A stretch of 64,000 nucleotides of DNA, taken from assembly GCF_000482465.1 (NCBI RefSeq), contig NZ_KI519430.1, forward strand, positions 83,448 to 147,447. Reading direction: 5' to 3'. This stretch comes from Runella limosa DSM 17973. Lineage in GTDB: Bacteria; Bacteroidota; Bacteroidia; Cytophagales; Spirosomataceae. Shown here one piece after another: positions 43,585 to 53,681 of the stretch (position 1 is its first letter; each line of letters starts with the position of its first letter). The notes below the pieces were generated by a model. The model was not told the origin of the DNA. It worked only from the letters and a program-made list of their open reading frames with translations, and ran no database searches. The translations under genes were made by a program, and so were the position numbers.

Positions 43585-43745
43585 AGTTGCTTGCGCGTTA
43601 TTAAGTTTAAAGTTAATTGTTTAATTAAATGTTCTAAGGAAAAGAAAGGGTTTCCAAAAATTGACCCGCAAAATAACATCATTTACTGGTACATTCCAAC
43701 ATTGATTCATTCTTTGTCAATTTTCGTGCCAAGGTTTTCTTGTTT

Positions 43746-46310
43746 TTAGCGTATTACGAGCAGTTTTTTGGTAAAGATTGGCTTCCCAAAACTACGGACT
43801 TTCAGCAAGTACGTGCCCGAGGGCAGCGGCGTTAGCCGAAGGGGTTGCGAGTTTGACAACAAGGGGGTTTCTTGTTCCAGCATCAGTTTCCCATTCAAAT
43901 CCATTACTTGCATTCTTACATTGGTCAAATCTTCAAAACTCTCCAAAAGAAAAACCCCATCCAAACTTGGGTTAGGATACACATTTACCCCGTTGCCCGA
44001 CACATCCAAAACATAATCAAAAGGCTCGGAGGTCAGGGATGAACAAGCCCTACCTGGTTCTAAAAAATAAAAAGCGGTTACGGTATATGGGCCTGATTTT
44101 TGAGCTTTGAGGTATTTTTCTACAGTGATGGTTTCTTCTGCCCCATAATTCCACCTAAACTGAATGTCTGACAAATAATCTCCTTTCACGTTTAGAATAT
44201 AATTACCCGTTTTTTCAATGCTTGGCTGCGTAGGAATGGGGCTTACTTCTACTTCTACCTCTTTCGATGGAGCAGAAACGCACCCTTGCTCATTAGTCGC
44301 AATAACACTGTATTTGCCAGATTGCCGAACCAGTAAGTTAGATGAGGTTGCACCATTATTCCAAAGGACTGATGATGACGCATTAGAATACAAAGTCACC
44401 GCTTCACGCTCGCAGAAACGAACCAAACCACTGGGCGAAATGACGGGGGTTTCGGGCGTTGGATACACCGTTACGGTTACTGGGACAGAAAACTGAGAGA
44501 AACAATTGTATTGATTGACTGTTCTTGCAGAAAAACGTCCTGATTCACGAACGGTAATGGAGGTAGCATTTTGTCCAGAATTCCACAAAAAGCTATTGGT
44601 CGTTGAAAGAGTGGTTCCATTTTCAATCTCTAACACGACATTTTTATCATTACAAAATTCCAAAGGCCCTTTGGCAGTAATGGTTGGAACAGATGGTCGA
44701 GAGTTTTTCACCGTGGAAGTAGCTGCTGAATACCCCGACCAACACTCGTTTGCATCTTTTATTCGTACGGTATATTGATTTGTCTCCGATACGTCGATGG
44801 TTCGGCCGTTGGCACCGTTGCTCCACTGATAAGCTGAGGCTTCGGGTACTGAGAGCGTAATTTGATCTCCTTCACAAAAAGAAGTACCCCCACTCGCCGA
44901 AATGATGGGAATGGCTGGTTTTGGTAGGGCCTCAAACGTCTGTTGATTAATTTCGACAGTAGGAGAATACACAAAATTTCCATTAAAATCTCTCACCTTT
45001 ACCCGATACGTCCCATTCTCAACCGTAATTTCTCGCGAACCTCCTCCCACTTGGTTCCAATTTACTTCAGGATAATTATTGGCTTGAATGGACAACTTTA
45101 TCCGATTTTCTCCTGCACAGCTTACTTTAAAAGTAGGTATTGGAAAAGGATTCCGAGGCTGTGAACTTTGGAAAAACGAATCAGTTAGCGCACTATTCCA
45201 AGCCTCAGCTAACTGCGTCAATCCTGTTCCTTGCATATGTACTCGGTCGGGACGGGGAACTTGAATATTATCGGTTTGAGGCCCAGCGAATACATTGTAA
45301 ACGGAGCTAATTACCCGATTTTGAGCATTTATCACTGAATTATTTGTAGTCTCTTTGATAAATGATACTCTTGAAACCACCCAACTCAAATTATGTCCAA
45401 AATCGTTACGGCTCTGTCCAATAAGTTGTTGAAGATTTGAAACAATTTCATCTTCAGGCACCCTAAACTCATTATCAGCTTCTCCCTGATGCCAAAGAAT
45501 GGCTCGAATTCCCGTAATTGAGGCAAACTCCCTTAACGAAACCCGAAGCTGTGAATAGGGTAATTGGTTAGGATAAAACCCTTCTACATAAGGATTATTG
45601 GCATTTCCGTACAAACTTTCGCGCCATGCTCGACTCGTTGTTCCTTCGAGCGCGGCATTATAAAAAAGGATAGGCACATTGAATCGTTTTACCAACATAT
45701 CTCCTAGAGTGCCCCATGACCAAGCAGAATGTCCATAAGGAGCAATGTAACTATCGGCATTTAAGTGCGAGAAAGTTGGTTGGGGAAGCTCATTCGGTTC
45801 ATAACTGCCATTTAAATAATTGAAACAACTCACTCGATCGTCTAAGGCAGCAGGGGCACCAAAGTCCTGAATCCCACGCGCATTAGACTGACCTGCTACC
45901 ACAAACACCTCCCCTATTCCTACGCGATCGACTTCAGCGGTTTCGGCTACTTGCCCGTTTCTAACCAATCTCACTTCTAGTTTATACCACCCACCTTCTG
46001 CTGATATTTCTCCTGAAAAAATACCACCTACTGGTGCATTTTCAAGCACCTGCCAACCAGTAGCAGTACCCTGCCCCGCATTGAGAGGGGTCAAAGCAGC
46101 TTCAACTCTTTCAGGAATGGACTGTTTATACGTCCCTGTGACGACAAATGAGGCCTTATTGGCTTGTGAGCGTTGAAAAACAATGCGAGATGTTGGAAAA
46201 CTAACGGTTACTTGAGAAAATGCGGGTAGGGCGGTTAAAATAAAAACGACCAACCTTACATAATGGCACCTCAAACTTCCAAACACTCCGTTAAAGTAGG
46301 GCTTTGGCAT
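43746..46310 (-). CDS. T9SS-secreted sialate-O-acetylesterase-like protein with Ig-like repeats
   Basis: 854 residues with a signal peptide ('VVFILTALPAFSQ'). A SASA-type esterase domain covers about residues 120-380: 'GEVFVVAGQSNARG' with the nucleophile Ser, and 'AILWHQGEADNEF' with the Asp/His pair region. After a linker come four Ig-like units of about 80 residues, each with 'FCE/D...VxL' and a 'W(S/N)(N/S)G' turn (for example 'QWSNGANGRTIDVS', 'LWNNGATSSNLLV'). The end is a type-A T9SS sorting domain: 'VNVYPNPSLDGVFLLESF' and 'LPSGTYLLKVRSF...KKLLVIR'. It should be exported and attached to the surface, and cut acetyl groups from a glycan. Confidence 0.9.
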   Translation of the reverse strand: MPKPYFNGVFGSLRCHYVRLVVFILTALPAFSQVTVSFPTSRIVFQRSQANKASFVVTGTYKQSIPERVEAALTPLNAGQGTATGWQVLENAPVGGIFSGEISAEGGWYKLEVRLVRNGQVAETAEVDRVGIGEVFVVAGQSNARGIQDFGAPAALDDRVSCFNYLNGSYEPNELPQPTFSHLNADSYIAPYGHSAWSWGTLGDMLVKRFNVPILFYNAALEGTTSRAWRESLYGNANNPYVEGFYPNQLPYSQLRVSLREFASITGIRAILWHQGEADNEFRVPEDEIVSNLQQLIGQSRNDFGHNLSWVVSRVSFIKETTNNSVINAQNRVISSVYNVFAGPQTDNIQVPRPDRVHMQGTGLTQLAEAWNSALTDSFFQSSQPRNPFPIPTFKVSCAGENRIKLSIQANNYPEVNWNQVGGGSREITVENGTYRVKVRDFNGNFVYSPTVEINQQTFEALPKPAIPIISASGGTSFCEGDQITLSVPEASAYQWSNGANGRTIDVSETNQYTVRIKDANECWSGYSAATSTVKNSRPSVPTITAKGPLEFCNDKNVVLEIENGTTLSTTNSFLWNSGQNATSITVRESGRFSARTVNQYNCFSQFSVPVTVTVYPTPETPVISPSGLVRFCEREAVTLYSNASSSVLWNNGATSSNLLVRQSGKYSVIATNEQGCVSAPSKEVEVEVSPIPTQPSIEKTGNYILNVKGDYLSDIQFRWNYGAEETITVEKYLKAQKSGPYTVTAFYFLEPGRACSSLTSEPFDYVLDVSGNGVNVYPNPSLDGVFLLESFEDLTNVRMQVMDLNGKLMLEQETPLLSNSQPLRLTPLPSGTYLLKVRSFGKPIFTKKLLVIR

Positions 46311-46479
46311 TCGATAATGAATAGGTTACTGCGAAAAAGCTGCAAAATTACGCATTTGCCGCATGAAGGCCAAACCGACAAATCAATCGGTCTCGGTTTT
46401 AATGGTATTTCAATGTTTTTTGTGGGTTTGTTAACTTCCTGATTTACCCTATTTTAGAAATTAGCGGGCATTTTTCTGT

Positions 46480-46509
46480 TTGATTTGACCGTCGCTCTTG
46501 CTAACTTGC
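46480..46509 (+). promoter_or_regulatory. dnaX promoter (weak -7)
   Basis: TTG (46480-46482), a 19-base spacer, then TAACTTGC (46502-46509), which matches the TAnnTT part but not the final TG. It ends 4 bases before the ATG. Confidence 0.45.
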
Positions 46510-46513
46510 GGCC

Positions 46514-48277
46514 ATGGCAGACAATTTTGTAGTTTCGGCGCGGAAATATCGCCCCATTACTTTTGACTCAGTTGTTGGGCAGTCACACATTACGACTACC
46601 CTCAAAAACGCCATTCGTACCAACCACCTCGCCCAAGCTTTCTTGTTTTGTGGGCCACGTGGGGTAGGTAAAACAACCAACGCCCGTATTTTGGCCAAAA
46701 CCATTAACTGTCAGAGCCTTACTGACGAGATTGAGCCTTGCGGAGCGTGCGAAAGTTGTGTGGCTTTTCAAAACAATGCTTCTTTTAACGTTCACGAATT
46801 GGATGCTGCCTCCAATAACTCCGTGGATGATATTCGTAACTTGATTGACCAAGTACGCTACCCGCCCCAAACGGGTAAGTACAAAATATACATCATTGAC
46901 GAGGTACACATGCTTTCGTCGTCGGCTTTTAATGCTTTTCTAAAAACGTTGGAAGAACCGCCGAGCTATGCCATTTTTATTTTGGCAACAACCGAAAAGC
47001 ATAAAATCCTTCCAACGATTTTGTCGCGTTGTCAAATCTTTGATTTTAACCGCATCCAACCACGCGACATTGCCGACCATCTTGAGCACATCGCCCAAAA
47101 AGAAGGTATTTCGACCGAACGAGAAGCGCTCGAACTCATTGCCCAAAAAGCGGATGGCGGGCTTAGAGATGCCCTTTCGATGTTTGACTTAAATGTCACT
47201 TTTTCGACAGATGATACTGTTCGGTACAAAGACGTTCTCGAAAACCTGCACATTCTCGACTACGACTATTATTTTAGGCTGACAGACGCGTTACTTGCAA
47301 GTGAAGTCTCGCAAACTTTGTTGATTTTTAATGAAATCATCAAAAAAGGCTTCGACGGGCATTTGTTTGTAGTAGGGATGCTGGAGCATTTCCGTAATTT
47401 GTTGGTAGCCAAAGACCCTGCAACAGTTCAGTTGCTCGAAGTATCCGAAACGGCCAAAAACAAATACCTAGACCAATCGGCGCGGGCTTCTGTCTCATTC
47501 TTACTTTCCGCATTGAGCGTTGGAAGCCACTGTGATATAAACTATAAGTCGGCCAAACAGCAGCGACTGCACGTGGAAATATGCCTAATGAAACTGGCAA
47601 AAATTCCTGAAGTTCTGGATTTGAACACGCTAACGGGCGACGAAAAAAAAAAGTCTAGTCTGACCGAAAATAGCCAAGTAGTAGTTCAAACGACTGCTAT
47701 TCCTAAACCCATTGCCTCCCTTCCCAATCCTATTGTTGCGGCAGAAACGCCTCCTCCCTACCCTCAAAACGGCTTGCCAGGCGCTTTGGGGAAGCTCCGT
47801 TCGACAGTCAATATTTCTGCGCAACCCCAGCCAGTAGAGGAGACAAAACCAGTAGCAAAAACCCCAGAAGACGCCACGATTACGGCAGATTTGCCAACCA
47901 ATTGGAAAGACCAGCCTTTTACAACCGAAGAACTTCAACAAACGTGGGATGCCTTTTCTCGTTTTCGGGAGCAAAATGGGGGTGCCGTCAGCGAGCAAAT
48001 TATGCTCAATCGTGAATTCAAAATGGAAGGAAATACGATTGAGTTAATTTTAGACAACCTTCACCAAGAGGTTCTGCTCAACGATGTGAAACCCGAATTG
48101 CTGGGGTATTTGCGTCGCCATCTTAAAAATCGGCAAATTCAAATTTCTTACCGCATTGCGCCCAACGAAGTAAAGCGTAACCCCTACACCCCGCTCGAAA
48201 AATTCAATACCTTAGCCGAGAAAAACCCTTCTCTTCTCGATCTCCAGCGCCTACTTGGTTTGGACGTTGATTTTTAA
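46514..48277 (+). CDS. dnaX: DNA polymerase III gamma/tau subunit
   Basis: 587 residues. The clamp-loader ATPase: Walker A 'FCGPRGVGKTTNARILA', zinc ligands in 'INCQSL' and 'CGACESCVAFQ', Walker B 'KIYIIDEVHMLSSSAFNAFLKTLEEPP', sensor and Arg finger in 'ATTEKHKILPTILSRCQIF'. The tau-like tail (about residues 360-587) is Pro/Lys-rich and ends with a small domain beginning at about 450. No slippery sequence for a shorter gamma form is obvious (an A-run AAAAAAAAA occurs at 47643-47651 inside the tail; frameshifting there is possible). Confidence 0.97.
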   Translation: MADNFVVSARKYRPITFDSVVGQSHITTTLKNAIRTNHLAQAFLFCGPRGVGKTTNARILAKTINCQSLTDEIEPCGACESCVAFQNNASFNVHELDAASNNSVDDIRNLIDQVRYPPQTGKYKIYIIDEVHMLSSSAFNAFLKTLEEPPSYAIFILATTEKHKILPTILSRCQIFDFNRIQPRDIADHLEHIAQKEGISTEREALELIAQKADGGLRDALSMFDLNVTFSTDDTVRYKDVLENLHILDYDYYFRLTDALLASEVSQTLLIFNEIIKKGFDGHLFVVGMLEHFRNLLVAKDPATVQLLEVSETAKNKYLDQSARASVSFLLSALSVGSHCDINYKSAKQQRLHVEICLMKLAKIPEVLDLNTLTGDEKKKSSLTENSQVVVQTTAIPKPIASLPNPIVAAETPPPYPQNGLPGALGKLRSTVNISAQPQPVEETKPVAKTPEDATITADLPTNWKDQPFTTEELQQTWDAFSRFREQNGGAVSEQIMLNREFKMEGNTIELILDNLHQEVLLNDVKPELLGYLRRHLKNRQIQISYRIAPNEVKRNPYTPLEKFNTLAEKNPSLLDLQRLLGLDVDF

Positions 48278-48419
48278 TTAGCAAACTCCCTTCACAAATT
48301 TATAGCTAGCTCGTTAACCATTAAATAAATTTCTAAACGAAATTTTTAATGTGCATTTTCGTTTATACTATGTTTTTACTATACTAGCTTACAATTTTAC
48401 CATTTCTTCATTTCCACTT

Positions 48420-50390
48420 ATGAACAAGTTGCTTGCCACTGCATTGTTATTATTCATTTCATTGTGTTTAGTAGCACAAAACACTAAAATCACTTTTGGT
48501 GAAGTTCCCATTGAAGATATATCGTCCAAAATTTATCCCAATGATTCAACAGCGGAGGCAGTTGTTTTGTATGATTTTGGCGAAACGTCGTTTGACTATC
48601 GAAATCAAAAGTTCTACATTACCCTAAAATATCACGAGAGAATCAAGATTTTGAAAAAATCTGCGCTTGACCGTGCCACAATCAGTATCCCTTTTTACAA
48701 GGGAAGTAAAGGCGCCCAAGAAGAATACATCACCCAAGTCAAAGGCTTTACCCACAACCTGGAAGATGGCAAAATAGTGAAAGAAAAATTGGCTAAAGAG
48801 ATGATTTTTAATGAGAAATTATCCGATGAATACCACCAGCTTAAGTTCAGCCTACCTAAAGTTAAAGAGGGCTCTGTTATCGAATACAGTTATGAAATCT
48901 CCACGCCAATGACAATTAATACAAGTCCTAAAACTTGGACATTTCAAAGTAGCCTCCCCGTGAAATGGAGCGAATACCGCATTACCATTCCCAACGTTTT
49001 ATTTTATCGAATGATAATGTCGGGGTACTTGTCTCTCGACATCAATGATTTTAAAAATACCAATACCATGTTTGCGGGCTCAAGCATGAACGCCATTTCA
49101 TACCAATTTGTCGTAAAAAATGCCCCTGCTTTTAGAAATGAATCGCATATCACAACCCCATCAGATTATTTATCAAAAATTGATTTCGAGCTCGCAAGTA
49201 TTAACTGGCCAGAAGTCATTACCAAGAACTTTTCGTTAGACTACAACAACTTAACACAAACCCTTTTGAGCGATGAAAATTTTGGAGAAATCTATAAAAA
49301 AACCTCTATTGTCAAAGACATTGCCAAACAAATACAGGCCGAAAATAAGGATACTTTAGAGCAATGGAAGGCGGCTAAAAATTATTTAGTCAAAAACATT
49401 AAATGGAATGAGGAGAACGGAATATATGCCTCTAATCTCAAAAAGGTACTGGAAAAGAAAGAGGGAAGCTCCTCTGAAATCAACTTTTTGTATTTATGTA
49501 TCCTCAGAGAGTTGGGTTACGACGCGCATCCACTAATCCTAAGTACAAGGGCTCATGGTCGTATCAACCCTACGTATGCTCTATTGAAAAAATTCAATTA
49601 TGTTGTGGTTCACCTGTCACACAATGGCAAAGATGTATTGCTTGATGCCACAGATGAATACCTGCCTCCTCACATTCTTCCTGTTTCTTGCCTGACCGAT
49701 GACGGCTGGCTTGTACATCCTACTCAAGCTCGTTTTATCTCGATTGTACCCAATGATACTGATCGAGAATTTGAGAAAGCCGATTTGACAATTAGTGAAG
49801 AAGGAGAGCTAAATGGGACATTTTCAAAATCCTACGGTGGATACAGTGGCGCAAGTGCTAAAAATGCGTTCAAAGAGATTGGGAAGGACAAATTTTTGGA
49901 AGAAATAAAAAAAGGCAAACCTGCCTGGACAATCACAAAAGCTGAGTTTAAAAATACAGAAGCCATTGAACAGGTCATGGAGGCTAATTATGAACTAAGT
50001 ATGACAGAGTTTGCCAATGTTGCAGGGCCAATGATTTATTTAAAACCAATGCTTTCTGAAGGCCACACCCAAAACCCCTTCAAAGAAAGTGAGCGAATTT
50101 ACCCTGTTGATTTTGAGGCTCCTATCGAAGAAACTTTTTTGGCCAATTATACCCTGCCCGCTGGTTTTCAGGCCGTCGAGCTTCCCAAACCTGCGGCGGT
50201 TGCCTTGCCCGAGGGCGGAGGGCGTTTTGTATATACGGTTTCACAATCGGGTAATAAAATTACGATTATCAGCCGTTTGAACATTCGCAAAAAAAGCTTT
50301 ATGTCATTGGAATATGGGACTTTAAAAGCATTTTTCGACCAACTTATTGCCAAACACAACGAGCAAATCGTCTTGAAAAAAGGCAATTAA
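48420..50390 (+). CDS. DUF3857/transglutaminase-like protein lacking Cys and His
   Basis: I start at the ATG at 48420 (signal peptide 'MNKLLATALLLFISLCLVAQ'; 656 residues). The DUF3857 domain covers about 60-230. The transglutaminase-like domain lies at about 330-450: 'GSSSEINFLYLCILRELGYDAHP', where the active members have a Cys after G-D (the next gene reads GFGDCKAL), and 'FNYVVVHLSHNGKDVLLDATD', where the active His (FNHV) is Tyr, while the Asp is kept. The C-terminus (about 560-656) is the usual DUF3858 sandwich. It is 50 bases from its paralog at 50441 in one operon. It is probably an inactive binding partner. Confidence 0.75.
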   Translation: MNKLLATALLLFISLCLVAQNTKITFGEVPIEDISSKIYPNDSTAEAVVLYDFGETSFDYRNQKFYITLKYHERIKILKKSALDRATISIPFYKGSKGAQEEYITQVKGFTHNLEDGKIVKEKLAKEMIFNEKLSDEYHQLKFSLPKVKEGSVIEYSYEISTPMTINTSPKTWTFQSSLPVKWSEYRITIPNVLFYRMIMSGYLSLDINDFKNTNTMFAGSSMNAISYQFVVKNAPAFRNESHITTPSDYLSKIDFELASINWPEVITKNFSLDYNNLTQTLLSDENFGEIYKKTSIVKDIAKQIQAENKDTLEQWKAAKNYLVKNIKWNEENGIYASNLKKVLEKKEGSSSEINFLYLCILRELGYDAHPLILSTRAHGRINPTYALLKKFNYVVVHLSHNGKDVLLDATDEYLPPHILPVSCLTDDGWLVHPTQARFISIVPNDTDREFEKADLTISEEGELNGTFSKSYGGYSGASAKNAFKEIGKDKFLEEIKKGKPAWTITKAEFKNTEAIEQVMEANYELSMTEFANVAGPMIYLKPMLSEGHTQNPFKESERIYPVDFEAPIEETFLANYTLPAGFQAVELPKPAAVALPEGGGRFVYTVSQSGNKITIISRLNIRKKSFMSLEYGTLKAFFDQLIAKHNEQIVLKKGN

Positions 50391-50440
50391 TCGTAATATC
50401 AATTCATTAACAGCAGTGAAATTTTCACCCTATTTAACGT

Positions 50441-52360
50441 ATGTTTCTAACACGCACTTCCTCTCTATTAGCGATAATAATTATTCTCTTTGCGGTTAGT
50501 TTACGGGGGCAAGAGTATGCCGTTGCAGGTGTATCAGAGTCCCTCAAAAACAAAGCAGACGCGGTTGTCCGATTCCATCGAACGGAGTTTATTATCAAAG
50601 ACATTGGCTTCGCCACCACCAAAGTCAGCGGTGCTATCACGGTTCTCAACGACAAGGGAGCTTTACAGGCTTCCATTGTTGTTCCCTTCAACAAGTTTAC
50701 CAAGGTCAACGACATTGAGGCCCAATTATATGATTCAAAAGGTGAAAAAGTAAAACGTCTCAAACGCAGCGAAATTGAAAATTACAGTACCAACACGGGC
50801 GACAATTCCGTTGATGACAGTTATGCCAAAGTAGCCCTTCTAAAACACACCTCCTACCCTTACACGGTGGCCTTTTCGTATGAATATACGAATAAAAACA
50901 TGATGTTTTACCCCACTTGGGCTGCCATACTGAATAACTTAGAACGAACTTCCGTCGAAAAAAGTGAGTTTATCATCACTACGCCCAAGGGGTTCTCGTT
51001 TCGGTATTTGGAGAAAAACATGCCTACCAAAGTAGCAATCTCCCATTTGGATGATAAGGATATTTATACGTGGGCTGTCTCTAACCTGCCTGCCGTCGAA
51101 AAAGAGCCTTTTGCGCCTGATTTGGACAATTATTTACCCATGGTATATACCGCTCCAAACGCCTTCGAAGTGGAAAATTACCAAGGCCAATTAACTTCTT
51201 GGTCCGACCTTGGGAAATTTTATGCCGAGCTCAATAAAGACCGTTATCAGCTCACACCTCAAGCGATACAGGCTGTCAAAGAAAAGGCAAAGGGTATAAC
51301 TAACACCTCCCAAAAAGTGCAGGCTGTTTACGAATACCTTCAATCACACACCCGTTACATGAACATTAGTTTGGGGATTGGAGGTTGGCAATCGATGAAA
51401 GCAGCCGATGTTGCCACCAGAGGTTTCGGGGATTGCAAAGCCCTTACCACCTATATGAAAGCCATGCTCAAAGAAGTGGGCGTGACTTCATACCCTGTTT
51501 TAGTAAAAGCAGGTGACGACGAGGCCGACATTCTTACTCAATTTCCCTCCTTCCAATTTAATCACGTTTTTCTGTGTGTTCCCAACCAAAAAGACACCCT
51601 TTGGCTTGAATGTACGAGTCAAACAAACCCTTTTGGGTATTTGGGAAGCTTTACCGAAGCACGCCACGCCCTTTTGGTCACGGAATCGGGAGGGGTGCTC
51701 ATTAAAACTCCGACTTACTCCCAACAGCAAAATCAGCTTATTCGCCACGCTTTTGTCAAGCTGAAAGATACCGCAGAAGGGGAAGTACATATCACGACTA
51801 CTTATACTGGATTGCAGCAAGAATACCCTCAGTATGTGGTTCATTCGCTAACAGCTGATGACCAAAAAAGGTGGTTGCAAAAGAATTTGTCCTTTCCAAG
51901 TGCAGAAATCAGCCATTTTGAATTTAAGGAACAGAAGGCTGCCGTTCCCAAGGTGGAAGAAAAAGTGACACTTCTTGTCCGAAATCTTTGTACAAAAAGT
52001 GGCAGCAGAATGTTTGTAACACCCAACTTACTCAATAAAAGTAGTAATACCTTCATTGCCGCTTCCGAGCGAATTTATGACTTTGAAACAGCCATGAACT
52101 ACGCTGATAGCGACAGCATTGTGATTGAAATTCCGTCAAATTACAACATCGAATTTTTACCCACGGAAGCACAAGTGTCGTCAAAATTCGGGAATTATAC
52201 AGCTACGTTCAAAGCAACGGGAAATCAAATCGTTTACCTCCGCAAAATGAGTGCTTCTAAACAAAGATTCCCGCCCAGCGAATACTCGGCGTGGGTAGAG
52301 TTTAGGAGAAAAATTGCCAAATTTGATAAAGCACAAATTGTTTTGGTTGCCAAGCAGTAA
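50441..52360 (+). CDS. DUF3857 transglutaminase-like protein, active-site type
   Basis: 639 residues, signal peptide 'LLAIIIILFAVSLRGQ'. DUF3857 from about 40 to 230. Transglutaminase core: 'TRGFGDCKALTTYMKAMLKEVG' (Cys, about residue 326), 'SFQFNHVFLCVPN' (His), 'DTLWLECTS' (acidic third residue is Glu rather than Asp). Then a DUF3858-like beta domain at 530-639. Such proteins are exported in Bacteroidota with unknown function. It follows the catalytically poor paralog at 48420; the pair may form a complex. Confidence 0.85.
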   Translation: MFLTRTSSLLAIIIILFAVSLRGQEYAVAGVSESLKNKADAVVRFHRTEFIIKDIGFATTKVSGAITVLNDKGALQASIVVPFNKFTKVNDIEAQLYDSKGEKVKRLKRSEIENYSTNTGDNSVDDSYAKVALLKHTSYPYTVAFSYEYTNKNMMFYPTWAAILNNLERTSVEKSEFIITTPKGFSFRYLEKNMPTKVAISHLDDKDIYTWAVSNLPAVEKEPFAPDLDNYLPMVYTAPNAFEVENYQGQLTSWSDLGKFYAELNKDRYQLTPQAIQAVKEKAKGITNTSQKVQAVYEYLQSHTRYMNISLGIGGWQSMKAADVATRGFGDCKALTTYMKAMLKEVGVTSYPVLVKAGDDEADILTQFPSFQFNHVFLCVPNQKDTLWLECTSQTNPFGYLGSFTEARHALLVTESGGVLIKTPTYSQQQNQLIRHAFVKLKDTAEGEVHITTTYTGLQQEYPQYVVHSLTADDQKRWLQKNLSFPSAEISHFEFKEQKAAVPKVEEKVTLLVRNLCTKSGSRMFVTPNLLNKSSNTFIAASERIYDFETAMNYADSDSIVIEIPSNYNIEFLPTEAQVSSKFGNYTATFKATGNQIVYLRKMSASKQRFPPSEYSAWVEFRRKIAKFDKAQIVLVAKQ

Positions 52361-52486
52361 TCTTCCAATAAAATGAAGGTTTGGACGAATATGATTTATA
52401 TTTACCTTCGACTTTAGAGTATATTGTCACCCGAAAGTCATATATTAGGAAACAGTATCACTTCAAAACCCAAACCTTCACATCTC

Positions 52487-53572
52487 ATGTTCACGCGTCG
52501 TGATTTTTTGAAAAGCACTGCCATCAGTGGGGCTTCTTCTTTGATTTCGATTAACCCACTTTTGGCGGCTACTCGTCCCAAAAAAGATAAATTAGGAATA
52601 GCCTTGGTGGGTCTCGGTTATTACAGCACCGATTTGCTCGCTCCTGCCCTCCAACTTACCAAAAACTGTGAGCTGATGGGTATTGTCACAGGAACTCCTT
52701 CAAAAGCAGAAACCTGGCAAAAGAAGTTTAACCTCAAGGACAAAAACATCTACAATTATCAGAACTTTGACCAAATCGCCAACAATCCTGATATTGACGT
52801 AGTGTATGTCGTACTTCCTCCAAGTATGCACCGCGAATTTGTCGTTCGGGCTGCCAAAGCAGGAAAACAGGTATTTTGTGAAAAACCCATGGCGCCAAGC
52901 GTAGCCGATTGTGAAGCAATGATCAAAGCCTGCGCCGATAACAAAGTAAAACTCGTCATCGGATACCGCTGTCAGCACGACCCAAACACCCAAGCTTACA
53001 TGAAGTTTGCCAAAGAAAAAACGTTTGGTAAAGTACGGATGGTCACTTGTGGCGCAGGGTATTTTGACGCTCGTACAACCCACTGGAAACAAAACAAAGC
53101 CCTTGGTGGCGGCGTAATGGGTGACATGGGTGTGTATGCCATTCAAGGCGCACGCTTGGCAGTAGGTGAAGAACCAACGTCGGTTTCGGCCCAATTCCAC
53201 ACAACTCGCCCCGATATTTACAAAGAAGTCGAAGAAACCGCCACGTTCCAATTGGAGTTTCCGAGTGGTGCTTTGGCCGCTTGCCATACCAGTTTTGGTA
53301 TCAATATGAACTACTTGCAAGCCAATTGCGAAAAGGGCTGGTTTAAAATGGAACCGTTTTCAAGCTACACTGGCAACAAAGGAAGCAGCCCTCAAGGCCC
53401 GATTGATTTCCCTTTACAAAGTCAACAAGCCAAGCAATTGGACGATGATACCGACGCACTTATCAAAGGTATTCCATTAATAGCGCCAGGCGAAGAAGGG
53501 CTACGGGATATTCGCATCGTAGAAGCCGTTTATAAATCGGTGGCGAATGGTGGGAAGAAAATTACCATTTAA
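52487..53572 (+). CDS. Exported Gfo/Idh/MocA oxidoreductase
   Basis: I start at the ATG at 52487 (361 residues) with a twin-arginine signal 'MFTRRDFLKSTAISGASS'. The Rossmann start 'LGIALVGLGYYSTDLLAPAL' and 'VIVLPPSMH' type loop ('YVVLPPSMHREFVVRAAKAG') are followed by 'QVFCEKPMAPSVADCEAMI', the EKP signature with the catalytic Lys, and the C-terminal 'GALAACHTSFGINMNY' sheet. It oxidises or reduces a sugar-like substrate with NAD(P). Exported, so the substrate is periplasmic. No partner gene is adjacent. Confidence 0.9.
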   Translation: MFTRRDFLKSTAISGASSLISINPLLAATRPKKDKLGIALVGLGYYSTDLLAPALQLTKNCELMGIVTGTPSKAETWQKKFNLKDKNIYNYQNFDQIANNPDIDVVYVVLPPSMHREFVVRAAKAGKQVFCEKPMAPSVADCEAMIKACADNKVKLVIGYRCQHDPNTQAYMKFAKEKTFGKVRMVTCGAGYFDARTTHWKQNKALGGGVMGDMGVYAIQGARLAVGEEPTSVSAQFHTTRPDIYKEVEETATFQLEFPSGALAACHTSFGINMNYLQANCEKGWFKMEPFSSYTGNKGSSPQGPIDFPLQSQQAKQLDDDTDALIKGIPLIAPGEEGLRDIRIVEAVYKSVANGGKKITI

Positions 53573-53580
53573 CTTTTTTT

Positions 53581-53675
53581 CTCACAGATGAACACAGATT
53601 GAATACCCACAGATGGGCACGGAAATGATTTCTGCGACATCTGTGGGTTGTTTAATCTGTGTCTTTCTGTGAGAA
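53581..53675. repeat. Long imperfect hairpin, dispersed 38-nt repeat copy 2
   Basis: CTCACAGATGAACACAGATT starts a left arm that pairs almost fully with the right arm (53638-53675, ending TCTTTCTGTGAG). The right arm is 37/38 identical to 4221-4258. Lies between two convergent genes. Confidence 0.8.
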
Positions 53676-53681
53676 TACGTA

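Noticed and set aside
47640-47655. Programmed frameshift at the A-run in dnaX
   Set aside because: A nine-A run exists, but no stop follows soon in the -1 frame that I could confirm and no stem-loop was seen; evidence is too weak to report as a feature.
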